From: Alistipes sp.
GTDB lineage: Bacteria > Bacteroidota > Bacteroidia > Bacteroidales > Rikenellaceae
DNA: 57,385 bases
Direction: 5' to 3'
Assembly (NCBI GenBank): GCA_017379015.1
Contig: JAFNXN010000037.1
Location: forward strand, 1-57,385
Under the pieces are notes generated by a model, which saw only the letters and a list, made by a program, of their open reading frames with translations, was not told the DNA's origin and did not search any database. Positions within the stretch are counted from its first letter, which is position 1. Every line of letters starts with the position of its first letter. Position numbers and translations under genes: made by a program. Shown in pieces: positions 1 to 8,697 of the stretch.

Positions 1-252
1 CTGATAACCTGTTCTACGCTTCTTCTTGAACACGAGGACCTTGTCGTCCTTGAGGTGCTTCAAGATCTTGCACTTAACTGAGGCGCCTTCTACTACAGGT
101 GCACCTACCTTAACCTGACCGTCGTTGTCTACAAGCAGGACATTGTCGAAGCTCACCGACGAGTTTTCCTCGCCCTGAAGACGGTGAACATAGAGCTTTC
201 GACCATTCTCAGCCTTGAACTGCTGACCTGCAATCTCTACTATTACGTACAT
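1..252 (-). CDS. rplU: 50S ribosomal protein L21, 3' end cut by the window edge
   Basis: The reverse complement from 252 reads [15 protein letters not shown] and continues through [10 protein letters not shown] to KKKRRTGYQ, the typical L21 sequence. L21 binds 23S rRNA in the large ribosomal subunit. The family is about 100 residues long and 84 codons are visible, so only the last few dozen residues lie beyond position 1. The start fits a predicted promoter about 25 bases upstream. rpmA (L27) normally follows and would lie outside the window. The identification is firm. Confidence 0.95.
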   Translation of the reverse strand, partial: MYVIVEIAGQQFKAENGRKLYVHRLQGEENSSVSFDNVLLVDNDGQVKVGAPVVEGASVKCKILKHLKDDKVLVFKKKRRTGYQ

Positions 253-281
253 TTAATCTAAAATTAGAATGTTTAGCGCGG

Positions 282-311
282 CAAAGGTACTAATTATTTT
301 CCTATTTACAA
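282..311 (-). promoter_or_regulatory. Predicted promoter of rplU
   Basis: On the minus strand a TTG (309-311) is followed after 19 bases by TACCTTTG (282-289). This fits the Bacteroides-type -33/-7 pattern TTG-N19-21-TAnnTTTG. Transcription would start near 275, leaving a leader of about 23 bases before rplU. Confidence 0.55.
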
Positions 312-429
312 CACTTCTCACCACTTTTTTCTCAAAACATGGCACACTTTTAGCCCATAGAACAACGTTTAATTACCAAACATCGAGCAACACGCCTGCC
401 AGCACAGCAAATTTATTGTTGGTAGCACC

Positions 430-460
430 TTGTATTATTCGGAAAATTTAGCTAACTTTA
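430..460 (+). promoter_or_regulatory. Predicted promoter of cysQ
   Basis: A TTG (430-432) is followed after 20 bases by TAACTTTA (453-460), one base off the TAnnTTTG consensus. The predicted start of transcription near 467 argues against translation from the ATG at 469 and for the ATG at 499. Confidence 0.45.
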
Positions 461-498
461 CGTAGTCAATGATAACCATCGCAAAAACAGACTCAACC

Positions 499-1326
499 AT
501 GATAGATCAAAGCATCAGAGAGTATCTCCTCCCCGAGCAATTCAACGCTGCCGTGAGGGCTGGGGCTGCGATAATGAAGATATACAAGAATAGCGACGAC
601 TACGACATCTCGCTGAAGAGCGACCGCACGCCAATAACCGTGGCGGATCGTCACGCTCATCTAACCATCAAGGAGTCGCTAGGAAGAACGCGCATACCGA
701 TACTCTCGGAGGAGGGGCGCGAGATGCTCTACGACGAGCGTCGCAACTGGGAGCTCTTCTGGCTGGTAGACCCTCTCGACGGCACGGTGGAGTTTATCAA
801 GGGGAACAACGAGTTTACGGTCAACATCGCCCTCATGGAGAACAACGTATGCGTAAGCTCGGTGGTCTATGTCCCCTACCACAACAAGATGTATATCGCG
901 GTGAAGGGTCATGGGGCTTGGGTGATGTATGGCGTTGCGCCAGCCAGCGATGCACAATATAGCTACGAGGATATCAACAGTAACATGCGTCGTCTTCCAC
1001 TCGCGGAGCAGGAGCACACGGCGTTTCGTGTTGCTCTCTCGCGATCGCACCAAACACCCGAGACGCACGCCCACGTCGAGACCCTACGCGAGGAGCATCC
1101 CGAGCTGGAGGTCGTTGAGCAGGGCAGCTCCTACAAGTTCTGCCTTCTGGCAGAGGGCACGGTAGACTACTACATACGCACCACAACCACCTCGGAGTGG
1201 GATACGGCGGCTGGCGAGCTGATACTCGAGGAGGCGGGTGGCACGACATACGCCTACCCTACTGGCGAGAGGCTAAGATACAACAAGGAGGTGCTTGATA
1301 ATCCGTGGTTTGTAGCCCGCAGATAA
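499..1326 (+). CDS. cysQ: 3'(2'),5'-bisphosphate nucleotidase CysQ
   Basis: This enzyme of the inositol monophosphatase superfamily removes a phosphate from 3'-phosphoadenosine 5'-phosphate, a by-product of sulfate assimilation. Metal-binding signatures are visible: LSEEG, then WLVDPLDGTVEF (the DPxDGT motif), and near the C-terminus SEWDTAAGELILEEAGG (the WDxAAG motif). The protein is about 276 residues, normal for the family. An ATG at 469 in the same frame would add ten residues, but it falls almost on the predicted transcription start, and family members begin close to the EYLLPEQF segment, so 499 is preferred. The gene stands alone and ends at a strong shared terminator. Confidence 0.9.
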   Translation: MIDQSIREYLLPEQFNAAVRAGAAIMKIYKNSDDYDISLKSDRTPITVADRHAHLTIKESLGRTRIPILSEEGREMLYDERRNWELFWLVDPLDGTVEFIKGNNEFTVNIALMENNVCVSSVVYVPYHNKMYIAVKGHGAWVMYGVAPASDAQYSYEDINSNMRRLPLAEQEHTAFRVALSRSHQTPETHAHVETLREEHPELEVVEQGSSYKFCLLAEGTVDYYIRTTTTSEWDTAAGELILEEAGGTTYAYPTGERLRYNKEVLDNPWFVARR

Positions 1327-1333
1327 TTATGCA

Positions 1334-1380
1334 ATAGAAAATAGAGGTGAGCAACAGCAGTGCTCACCTCTATTTTCTAT
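1334..1380. terminator. Bidirectional terminator between cysQ and the complex I-like operon
   Basis: A perfect 20-bp inverted repeat (1334-1353 with 1361-1380) encloses a 7-base loop. The stem's outer part is A-rich on one side and T-rich on the other, so it can end transcription in both directions. It overlaps the stop codon of the converging minus-strand gene. Confidence 0.85.
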
Positions 1381-2135
1381 CGCTTCTTGCTACGTAGCTT
1401 AGTAATACCCTCAATAAAACATAACGGATGTGTCGGCGCACCGGGCAGCCATAGATCCACGTGATACTTATCCAAGAACTTGCGATCTACAGCAGGGCTA
1501 TCGGCATACAAGCCTCCCGAGATGGCCTCAGAGCCACACACAACCAAGATCTTAGGCTCGGCAATCGAGTTGTAACATATATCCAATGCCTCTGCCATAT
1601 TGGCACTTATAGGGCCTGTTAGCACAACACCATCGGCATGACGAGGTGAGGCGGTAAAGCCAACACCATAGCGACCAAAGTCGAAGTTCACGTTGCCCGT
1701 AGCACCAAGCTCCATCTCAACCGACGCATCGCCACCTGCCGACACCTCGCGAAGCTGCAAAGCACGACCAAAATATTTCGATATCTCGGGGCGAACAGCC
1801 TCAAGGTTGAACTTAGGAGCTGTGTCACCCACCTTAACGATCAAGTCCTCACGACGCGATGCTGCCAGGCGATGCTCGTTAGTAAAACGAATGTTACGTG
1901 GCGCACACTTAGCACACTCGCCACAGAAGAGGCAGCGACCCATATCAAGGGTTAGAGGCTCGGTTGTGATAGCTCGCGTAGGACATATCGCTGCGGCACG
2001 CTCCACATCGCTTCGATCCTCGGTATCGGTAAGCAGCGGGAAGCCACGAAACTCCTCGGTGAGATTCACACTATAAAGATCTGGTATATACTGCCAGCCA
2101 TGGCTGCGCAAAATCTTTGCTTTTCCAAAAATCAT
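1377..2135 (-). CDS. Fused ferredoxin (NuoI-like) and NuoB-like subunit of an Ehr-type complex, proximal-cluster ligands missing
   Basis: The last gene of the six-gene operon. Residues about 45-85 hold one ferredoxin-like site: Cys51 (CPTRAI) with Cys68, Cys71 and Cys74 (CLFCGEC) can bind one [4Fe-4S] cluster, and an extra Cys77 follows. Residues about 115-240 match NuoB/HycG small subunits, with the strong signature SPRHADGVVLTGP at 163-175. The four cysteines that normally bind the proximal (N2) cluster are absent: the CxxC position reads GGDASVE (134-140), the GxCxxSGG position reads GSEAISGG (201-208) and PGCPP reads PGAPTHP (231-237). Other cysteines (187, 200, 239) lie nearby but off position. 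Frame-open sequence extends to 2243, but that would overlap the upstream gene by 83 bases; ATG 2135 sits 25 bases after its stop and starts a sensible protein of 252 residues. The role is inferred from the operon. Confidence 0.8.
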   Translation of the reverse strand: MIFGKAKILRSHGWQYIPDLYSVNLTEEFRGFPLLTDTEDRSDVERAAAICPTRAITTEPLTLDMGRCLFCGECAKCAPRNIRFTNEHRLAASRREDLIVKVGDTAPKFNLEAVRPEISKYFGRALQLREVSAGGDASVEMELGATGNVNFDFGRYGVGFTASPRHADGVVLTGPISANMAEALDICYNSIAEPKILVVCGSEAISGGLYADSPAVDRKFLDKYHVDLWLPGAPTHPLCFIEGITKLRSKKR

Positions 2136-2160
2136 AGTATCAACATTTTTAATCTTTCTG

Positions 2161-3675
2161 CTATAGGTCGTGACCGCAGTACGATAGGTTAAAACTCTTG
2201 TTATTGATTGGGAAGTCAGAGATTCCCTCCGAGCGCACAGCAATAGCTAGTCCTAGCCAGTTATGAAGGCTTGGATCCTTGATCTTATACTTTGCAATGT
2301 TACCTTCACTATCGGTTAGTGCCACATGGCATATCTCGCCACGCCAGCCCTCAACCAACGAGAACGAGAGGTGCTCAGCGTGCAACTTAGCAAAATAATC
2401 AGGCGCAGAGAGCTTTGCCGTAGGCTTGTAGCTTGCCAGCGTATTAAGGATTACATCGGCACTCTGCAACACCTCATCGAGGCGCATCATAAGACGCGAC
2501 ATCACATCACCATCCTGCTTTACGATCGACTCGTGGCTATGCTCCGTAGCATAGTAGCCAGAGGGGTGCGTTGCTCGAATATCTCGTCTTAAGCCACTGG
2601 CACGCGCCGCCTGTCCAACACCGCCAATACGCTCCATCTCGCTCTTTGGAACCAATCCACACTGCTCAAAACGAGCCAACAGCGTATGATCCTCCAATAT
2701 GTCGGCACGTAGCTCCTCATAACGACGACGCACATCGGTGATATTCTTAATGATAAGCTCGCGCTTCGCCTCAGTCATAGGGTGGTTGGTGCCAAGAGGT
2801 CTTATGAGGCTCTTTCCGAAACGATTGCCACACCATGCCTGCGTGGTGTTGATCACCACGGTACGCAGTGCCTCGCACGCCACCTGATAGAGCTGGAAGC
2901 CGATATCCGTTGCCAAAGCTCCTGTATCGGCAATGTGCATAGCTATACGCTCAAGCTCGATAGCTATCATACGCTCAAGCATAAGATCGCTCTCAACAGA
3001 TCTATCTGCAAGCTTCTCGACAAGCTCAGCGTAAGCCGTTGCATGACCCACTGCCGTATCGCCAGCTATCGACTCGGCAATAAGCGTGCGACGTAGGCTG
3101 TTATTATCGCGTAGCATCTCGCTCTCCACACCACGATGCTGGTAGCCTAGGGCTATCTCGAGGTGCAACACCTGCTCGCCGTTGCAAATAAAACGAAAGG
3201 CTCCCGGCTCAATGATACCCGCATGGATAGGACCTACGTTCACCTCATGGAGCTCATCTCCCGCGATGGTATAGAATGGGTAGGTATCCATCGTCGAGAG
3301 CTTGTTGCGCCTATCGTGCGAGAAGCGCAACGGCTTAAGCCATGGATGGCGATCGAAGTGAACACCATAGAGCTCGTTTATCTCGCGCTCAAAGGGGTGG
3401 AACTGAGGATGCACAGCCGTAAGCGAGGCAAGACCCTCGGCATAGTAGTCGGGCACGAACGACGAGATAAGCACCTCGGATGTCTTATCGTCGAGAATGA
3501 TGATATAGAACTTCAGACCTCTCTCACACTCTGTGGCAAAGTAGTGAGCCACATGATAGCGACTATCCTCCATGCGCAGCTTAAGATCGCCATAGAGCTC
3601 AACATAGTCGACTACAGGGATGTCGGCAATCGCCACCGAAGAGGCAGTATTATTTGTTATATGGTATAGTTTCAT
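2161..3675 (-). CDS. NuoCD/HycE-like large subunit of an Ehr-type complex, without nickel ligands
   Basis: The first 125 residues resemble NuoC, with the signature FEREINELYGVHFDRHPWLKPL. The rest resembles NuoD and the large subunit of group 4 hydrogenases: HAGIIEPGAFRF, then GYQHRGVE, then the long helical region. A real hydrogenase has two CxxC motifs that hold the Ni-Fe site. Here the first position reads ESIAGDTAVGH (201-211) and the C-terminus reads FNLSYCGHDL, so neither motif exists. That places the protein with energy-converting hydrogenase-related (Ehr) complexes, which share the fold but cannot be nickel hydrogenases. At 504 residues it is normal for the fused C-D form. It starts 4 bases after the upstream antiporter-like gene. 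The electron acceptor or substrate is unknown. Confidence 0.82.
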   Translation of the reverse strand: MKLYHITNNTASSVAIADIPVVDYVELYGDLKLRMEDSRYHVAHYFATECERGLKFYIIILDDKTSEVLISSFVPDYYAEGLASLTAVHPQFHPFEREINELYGVHFDRHPWLKPLRFSHDRRNKLSTMDTYPFYTIAGDELHEVNVGPIHAGIIEPGAFRFICNGEQVLHLEIALGYQHRGVESEMLRDNNSLRRTLIAESIAGDTAVGHATAYAELVEKLADRSVESDLMLERMIAIELERIAMHIADTGALATDIGFQLYQVACEALRTVVINTTQAWCGNRFGKSLIRPLGTNHPMTEAKRELIIKNITDVRRRYEELRADILEDHTLLARFEQCGLVPKSEMERIGGVGQAARASGLRRDIRATHPSGYYATEHSHESIVKQDGDVMSRLMMRLDEVLQSADVILNTLASYKPTAKLSAPDYFAKLHAEHLSFSLVEGWRGEICHVALTDSEGNIAKYKIKDPSLHNWLGLAIAVRSEGISDFPINNKSFNLSYCGHDL

Positions 3676-3679
3676 AACG

Positions 3680-5098
3680 CTAGTTCAGGTTTATGATTTG
3701 ATCAATAGCACTCTTCAGCACCTCTGGCTGCCACAAGCCCAGTACGATGGCAATGGCAAGAAGAACCGCTGCAGAGTACGACAAGCGACGATTTACCGCC
3801 GAAAGATGTATCTCATCCTGACTCGAATGGTAGCCAAGGCGTAGGGTGCGCGACCAGATAGAGTAGATCACTACGCACATGAGCAACAACATTATCACAA
3901 GCAGCCACCAGCTACCCTCAGACACTATCTCCGAGAAGATCATAATCTCGGATAGGAAGAGTGGCGAAGGTGGGAAGGCGAGAAGAACAAGCGTGCCAAG
4001 GATAAAGCCAACTGCACCCACACGATTAATACTCATGTAGTTACCAATACGGTTAATGCTATAACTATCGTAGACATGGCGCATGATGCCAACCTGGAAG
4101 AACATCGAGCTCTTGACGAGTGTATGGCACACCACATGGAACACCGCAGCCCAAAGTGCAACACCGCCAATACCCATACCGATAGCAACAATACCCATAT
4201 TCTCTACTGTAGAGTACGAAAGGAATCGTTTGTAGTTGTTCGTGCGACGCAAGAACATAGCACCCACCGCCAACGACAAGACACCTATGAGGATAAGCAC
4301 GTGGCGCGCCCATACGAAGACCTCCGCCGCCGAGGCATAGAGAGTATATATGCGCATAATAGAGACAAATCCCGCATTCACCAATGCCGTAGATATGAAT
4401 GCAGAGGCTGGAGCTGGCGCAGCATAGTTGGCATCGACACCTACGGTGTAGAGTGGGAATATCTCCATCTTACAGCTATATCCAACCACGATAAGCAGGA
4501 ATGCAACCTTCAAGTAGAGTGGGTTACCACTCTCGATAACAGCCTTAAGCGAGGCGTAGTCGAGAGCACCATGCTCCGCAACAGTCGACAGGAGCAAGAT
4601 GCCGAGGTAAGCCATAGCAATACCCGTAGAGCAGACGAAGATATACTTCCATGTAGCCTCCAACGACTGCTCAAACTCACGATGATAGATGATACCTGCC
4701 GAGCAGATTGTAGTTGCCTCGAGGAATACCCATGTCATCGCCACATTGTCCGAGTAGTAGACACACGTAATAGCCACGGCAAGCAACATTAGCAGCGTGT
4801 AGTATGCCTTATAGGAGCGTGTGGTGACCTTCTCGGCATGGAGATACGACGAGGAGTGAAGAAGCGCGAAGCCTAGCACAGCAGTCATCAATATGTGGAA
4901 GAGTATCGCCATGCTATCGGCACGAAAGATCGACAGCATGACACTATCGTGAAGCCCAAGGATGAAAATTAGGGCGATGCTTGCCACCTGCACAAGGAAG
5001 AAGAGCGACGAGACGATGTTCGATGCTCGCTCAGTACGCACCAAGAGAGGTGCTACTGCCAAAACAAGAGATACAATAATATAAATAAGCATAGCCAT
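3680..5098 (-). CDS. Antiporter-like membrane subunit (HyfF/NuoN-like) of the Ehr-type complex
   Basis: A 472-residue, almost wholly hydrophobic protein of the Mrp/NuoL-M-N proton-translocating family. Visible family marks are VFLEATTICSAGI (a buried Glu in a transmembrane helix), FLSYSTVENMGI, and HVVCHTLVKSSMFF (the His and Lys of the helix-break region). Such subunits move protons or sodium ions across the inner membrane when the attached redox arm turns over. It lies 4 bases from both neighbours, so it is translated as part of the operon. This is the second such channel subunit of the cluster, shorter than the 661-residue one. Confidence 0.85.
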   Translation of the reverse strand: MAMLIYIIVSLVLAVAPLLVRTERASNIVSSLFFLVQVASIALIFILGLHDSVMLSIFRADSMAILFHILMTAVLGFALLHSSSYLHAEKVTTRSYKAYYTLLMLLAVAITCVYYSDNVAMTWVFLEATTICSAGIIYHREFEQSLEATWKYIFVCSTGIAMAYLGILLLSTVAEHGALDYASLKAVIESGNPLYLKVAFLLIVVGYSCKMEIFPLYTVGVDANYAAPAPASAFISTALVNAGFVSIMRIYTLYASAAEVFVWARHVLILIGVLSLAVGAMFLRRTNNYKRFLSYSTVENMGIVAIGMGIGGVALWAAVFHVVCHTLVKSSMFFQVGIMRHVYDSYSINRIGNYMSINRVGAVGFILGTLVLLAFPPSPLFLSEIMIFSEIVSEGSWWLLVIMLLLMCVVIYSIWSRTLRLGYHSSQDEIHLSAVNRRLSYSAAVLLAIAIVLGLWQPEVLKSAIDQIINLN

Positions 5099-5102
5099 AG
5101 CG

Positions 5103-5729
5103 TTAATCTTTAATCGAGGTTAGAGCATCAGACTCATCGGTATGCATATCGTTGTCCATACGACGAAGGAACATGCCGAGGATGAGTATCGAGATAAGGA
5201 TATCGAGCATGATGGCGAGGTTGATAAGCATTGGGAGCTCAACACCAATAGCCATCGAGAAGAGGAATACACCATTCTCGATAACAAGGAAGCCGACAAG
5301 ATGGGCAAAGATTCTCTTACGCAACACTATGAGGATAAGACCCGATAGTAGCGCGTAGAGTGCTACGCCAAAGAATATCATGTCGGTACGATTATCTGCC
5401 ATGTAGTAGGTTATAGCACAACTAGCGATGAGTGCCAAGATCGACATCACCAACGCACCAAACTGCGTCGAGGCAGAGTGAATGCGGTTGATCTTAGTCT
5501 TGTTTATGATGTGCATCAGAATCGCTGGGATAGCTATCGCCTTGAACACCAACGTCTCAACGATAATAAAGCTTAGCTCAACAGGGTGGAACGCATGAAG
5601 TCGTGCCATGGCGATACCAAATAGTAGCAATCCTTGTATAGCAAGGATGGTCGTATGGTTGCGAAAGCGATCAGCTATCGAGAGATAGATGAGCGTCAAC
5701 ACATATAGTATTATTAGCGAGAGTACCAT
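5103..5729 (-). CDS. HyfE-like membrane subunit of the Ehr-type complex
   Basis: A 208-residue protein with about six hydrophobic segments, including ETLVFKAIAIPAILMHI and FLVIENGVFLFSMAIG. These match HyfE-type subunits of hydrogenase-4 complexes, which contain the NuoK-like part of the ion pathway. The start at 5729 is 5 bases after the upstream NuoH-like gene and the stop is 4 bases before the next gene. The C-terminus (MDNDMHTDESDAL) is polar and probably cytoplasmic. The family assignment is good; a separate activity is not expected for this subunit. Confidence 0.78.
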   Translation of the reverse strand: MVLSLIILYVLTLIYLSIADRFRNHTTILAIQGLLLFGIAMARLHAFHPVELSFIIVETLVFKAIAIPAILMHIINKTKINRIHSASTQFGALVMSILALIASCAITYYMADNRTDMIFFGVALYALLSGLILIVLRKRIFAHLVGFLVIENGVFLFSMAIGVELPMLINLAIMLDILISILILGMFLRRMDNDMHTDESDALTSIKD

Positions 5730-5734
5730 AGTCG

Positions 5735-6652
5735 TTAGATGTCAATGTTTTGATAAAGAAGAAATCCTGTTAGAAGCACAAGTGCCGACATAGCCACGAT
5801 AGTGAGAATGTAGGTGATGTTGCGCGAGAGCTTATTACGGGCACGCAACGACTCGATGCAGCCGATGGTAATACCTGTGCCAAGTATCGCTAGAGGTGTG
5901 GCAAACTCCCAGTGGAAGCAGACAACCACCGATACGGCATTTGCCGCGATGACTGCCCAGATAGCATTCTTCAACCAGCCAGCAATATTAATCATCGCGA
6001 GATCGATACCCGAGTAGTCAAGACACATAACCTCATGGATCATCGTAAGCTCAAGGTGGGTGCGAGGATCATCCACTGGCACACGTCCCGACTCGATAAT
6101 CATGATGATAAGGAAGACATAGGCAAGGAGCAACATGACGATTGTTAGGTTGGTATCGGTCTCCTGCGCCGTAGCGAATATATCGGCAAACGAAGAGTAG
6201 CCGCAGAAGAGTGCCAACGTAGCAAGAGCCATCATCAACGCTGGCTCGACAAGTGCTCCGTAGAGTGCCTCACGGGCTGCTCCCATGCCCTCGAACGAGC
6301 TACCTGTGTCGAGTGCTGCAAGCACAATGGCGATACGCGACAAGGCGAGAAGATAGGCAACAAGGATTATGTCGCCATGGAACGAGAGTATAGGCTCAAG
6401 ATCGGCGATCGGGATGAATAAAAAGGCAACGATAGCCGCACCGAGATAGACACACGGAGCAATGCGGAAGAGCACCGTTGTCGTGGGCGAATATACCGCA
6501 CCCTTAGAGAGCATTAGACGCGCATTATAGATATGCTGGAAGAAGCGAATGCCCTTACGTCCAGCCAGTATAGCACGTGTTCGATTGATGACACCCGTAA
6601 TCGAGAGCGCCACAACAATCATAAGCAGTGTGTTAAGTAGTTTAATTAGCAT
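5735..6652 (-). CDS. NuoH/HyfC-like membrane anchor subunit of the Ehr-type complex
   Basis: This protein matches the HycD/HyfC/NuoH family, the membrane subunit that joins the redox arm to the ion channels. The key segment is RVPVDDPRTHLELTMIHE, with the conserved Asp, Glu and His-Glu residues. About eight hydrophobic helices are present. I chose ATG 6652 (305 residues, starting MLIKLLNTLL). An in-frame ATG at 6688 would overlap the upstream gene by 17 bases and add a 12-residue stretch that looks less like the family; it remains possible. Confidence 0.83.
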   Translation of the reverse strand: MLIKLLNTLLMIVVALSITGVINRTRAILAGRKGIRFFQHIYNARLMLSKGAVYSPTTTVLFRIAPCVYLGAAIVAFLFIPIADLEPILSFHGDIILVAYLLALSRIAIVLAALDTGSSFEGMGAAREALYGALVEPALMMALATLALFCGYSSFADIFATAQETDTNLTIVMLLLAYVFLIIMIIESGRVPVDDPRTHLELTMIHEVMCLDYSGIDLAMINIAGWLKNAIWAVIAANAVSVVVCFHWEFATPLAILGTGITIGCIESLRARNKLSRNITYILTIVAMSALVLLTGFLLYQNIDI

Positions 6653-6671
6653 AGCGGTCTGAATTACAAGG

Positions 6672-8657
6672 TTATAGAATACCAACAAGTGTAAAGATTA
6701 GAACCACGGCAAGGAACAGAAGCGCGAAGGTAACATAGTTATTCACGCGACCCGTACGCAGACGCATGACATACATGTTGATGCGGTGCATGAGTCTTAC
6801 CCACCACATGCCGAGCAACGAATCCACCTTATCCTTGTGCTGCACCTCATAGTTGTGCTGCTTAGGGAATATCTCGCCCTTGTCCACCGAACGTCCATCA
6901 ACCATATTCTTAAGCAGCGGACGACCAATATTCTCCAATCCCTCAGAGAAGGACTCGCCGGTGTACTGCATACGGATGTTTGGCGCAGTGAAGCCACAAC
7001 CCCACGTAGGTCCACTCTCGATCTTACGCTTAAGCTGTGCGCGACGCTTCGCGACGTAGAGAAGCGCGATAACTAGGATAAGTATTATACCGACATAGCT
7101 AAGAGCCGTGAGCGTTGGCGTAAAGGCTGCAACCGCAAACGCGCTATCACCACCAGTAACAGCCTCCGCTACAAGAGCGATAGGACGAATGGCAAGCTGT
7201 GGCAAAAGACCAATAACAAGTATTAGCATAGCGGGGATAGCCATGGCAGCAATTCGCTGATTGTCAACCTCGGTAGACTCTGCAACATGGGTCGAACGAG
7301 GCGAACCGAGGAATACCACACCGTAGAGCTTCGAGAAGGCGAGAACGACAATACCTCCGATGAGCGAGAGAGCTATGATACCACCGATGGCGTACAACAC
7401 CTCGTGACCATCGCTCACGCCATTAAACATGCCGATGTAGATAAGCAACTCCGACACAAAGCCATTGAGTGGAGGAAGAGCACATATTGCCACTGTAGCA
7501 AAGAGCATAAGTATCGCCGTTACAGGCATGTGCTTTGCAAGACCACCCATCTGACTCATCGACGTAGTGTGCATACGCGAGTAGATGTTACCAGCACTGA
7601 AGAACAACATGCTCTTAAATAGCGAGTGGTTGACAACATGGAGCAAAGCACCACACATGCCACACATTCCGATAAGGTTGCTACCTGCAGCATGACCCAC
7701 AGCCGCAACACCCAAGCCGATGAGTATCACACCGATATTCTCGATACTTGAGTATGCCATAAGGCGTTTGATATCGTTCTGCATCGCGGCAAGTATCACA
7801 CCCCAAAGACCTGTGACGATACCTGCTAGCAGCACGATAAGACCTATTGCGTAGAGCAACTCCGTGTTATGGTCAATAGCCTGAAGGAGGCGCAACACAC
7901 CGTAGATACCCGTCTTGATCATCACACCCGACATGATTGCCGATACGTGTGACGGAGCAGCTGGATGGGCCTCAGGAAGCCAGATGTGCATTGGGAATAG
8001 ACCCGCCTTCATACCAAAACCGATAAAGAAGATGATGAAGAGTGGCAGTGGTTTTGCAACCTTGAAATAGCACTCTATAGCCTCGAAGTTAGCCGAGCCC
8101 GTAACACCATGCAACATCACAAATCCTGCAACGAGGAACATAAATCCGATGTGCATCATAACCAGATAGTTAAGTGCTGCACGACGCACCTCGTGACGAT
8201 CTGCCTCAAAGAGGATCAGTATAAACGAAGCTATGGTCATCAGCTCCCACGAGAAGAGGAACGAAAAACCACCACTCGACACCACAACGAGCATCATCGA
8301 CACCACGAGCAACACGAGTGCCGTGTAGTGTAGCGAGATGTGCGTAGGCGAGAAACGCTTCAGATAACCCTCGACATAGCCCTTCGAGTAGAGCACCGTA
8401 GCCACCGACGTAATCGAGATGATGGCAAGGAAGAGTGCCGAGACAGGATCAACCGATAGACGCTCTGCACCGAACATATCGGTCGAGAATGTTGCGAGGA
8501 GCACATCTCCCAGAAGAAGAGTTCTCACAACCAGATAGATAGCCCCGACAGCAGCTGCCGAGATGAGCGATGTTGCCACCCACACCTTAGCACGCAAGGG
8601 TGCTACAAATATGAGTACTATGGCAAGCAACGCCGCCAATAACGTGTATAAATACAT
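6672..8657 (-). CDS. Large antiporter-like membrane subunit (HyfB/NuoL-like) of the Ehr-type complex
   Basis: A 661-residue inner-membrane protein with some fifteen hydrophobic helices. Proton-channel marks are SWELMTIASFIL (buried Glu), AYSSIENIGVI and HVVNHSLFKSMLFFSAG. A polar segment near residues 545-625 (PTWGCGFTAPNIRMQYTGES) is typical of HyfB/HycC-like subunits and is followed by a last helix. It is the first of the six complex genes. Only 40 bases separate it from the stop of rsmE on the same strand, and I saw no clear promoter there, so rsmE and the complex may be co-transcribed. The set lacks any hydrogenase maturation gene in this window, in keeping with the missing nickel ligands. 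Confidence 0.85.
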   Translation of the reverse strand: MYLYTLLAALLAIVLIFVAPLRAKVWVATSLISAAAVGAIYLVVRTLLLGDVLLATFSTDMFGAERLSVDPVSALFLAIISITSVATVLYSKGYVEGYLKRFSPTHISLHYTALVLLVVSMMLVVVSSGGFSFLFSWELMTIASFILILFEADRHEVRRAALNYLVMMHIGFMFLVAGFVMLHGVTGSANFEAIECYFKVAKPLPLFIIFFIGFGMKAGLFPMHIWLPEAHPAAPSHVSAIMSGVMIKTGIYGVLRLLQAIDHNTELLYAIGLIVLLAGIVTGLWGVILAAMQNDIKRLMAYSSIENIGVILIGLGVAAVGHAAGSNLIGMCGMCGALLHVVNHSLFKSMLFFSAGNIYSRMHTTSMSQMGGLAKHMPVTAILMLFATVAICALPPLNGFVSELLIYIGMFNGVSDGHEVLYAIGGIIALSLIGGIVVLAFSKLYGVVFLGSPRSTHVAESTEVDNQRIAAMAIPAMLILVIGLLPQLAIRPIALVAEAVTGGDSAFAVAAFTPTLTALSYVGIILILVIALLYVAKRRAQLKRKIESGPTWGCGFTAPNIRMQYTGESFSEGLENIGRPLLKNMVDGRSVDKGEIFPKQHNYEVQHKDKVDSLLGMWWVRLMHRINMYVMRLRTGRVNNYVTFALLFLAVVLIFTLVGIL

Positions 8658-8697
8658 AATGTTATATTATTGGGTAGTAATGAATTAGCCTTCGTTT

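Noticed and set aside
269-451. A 60-codon frame between rplU and cysQ
   Set aside because: It overlaps both predicted promoters, and its product has no recognisable feature. The AT-rich spacer explains it.
2161-3675. An active nickel-iron hydrogenase large subunit
   Set aside because: Both CxxC nickel motifs are absent and no maturation genes are nearby, so it was called an Ehr-type homologue instead.
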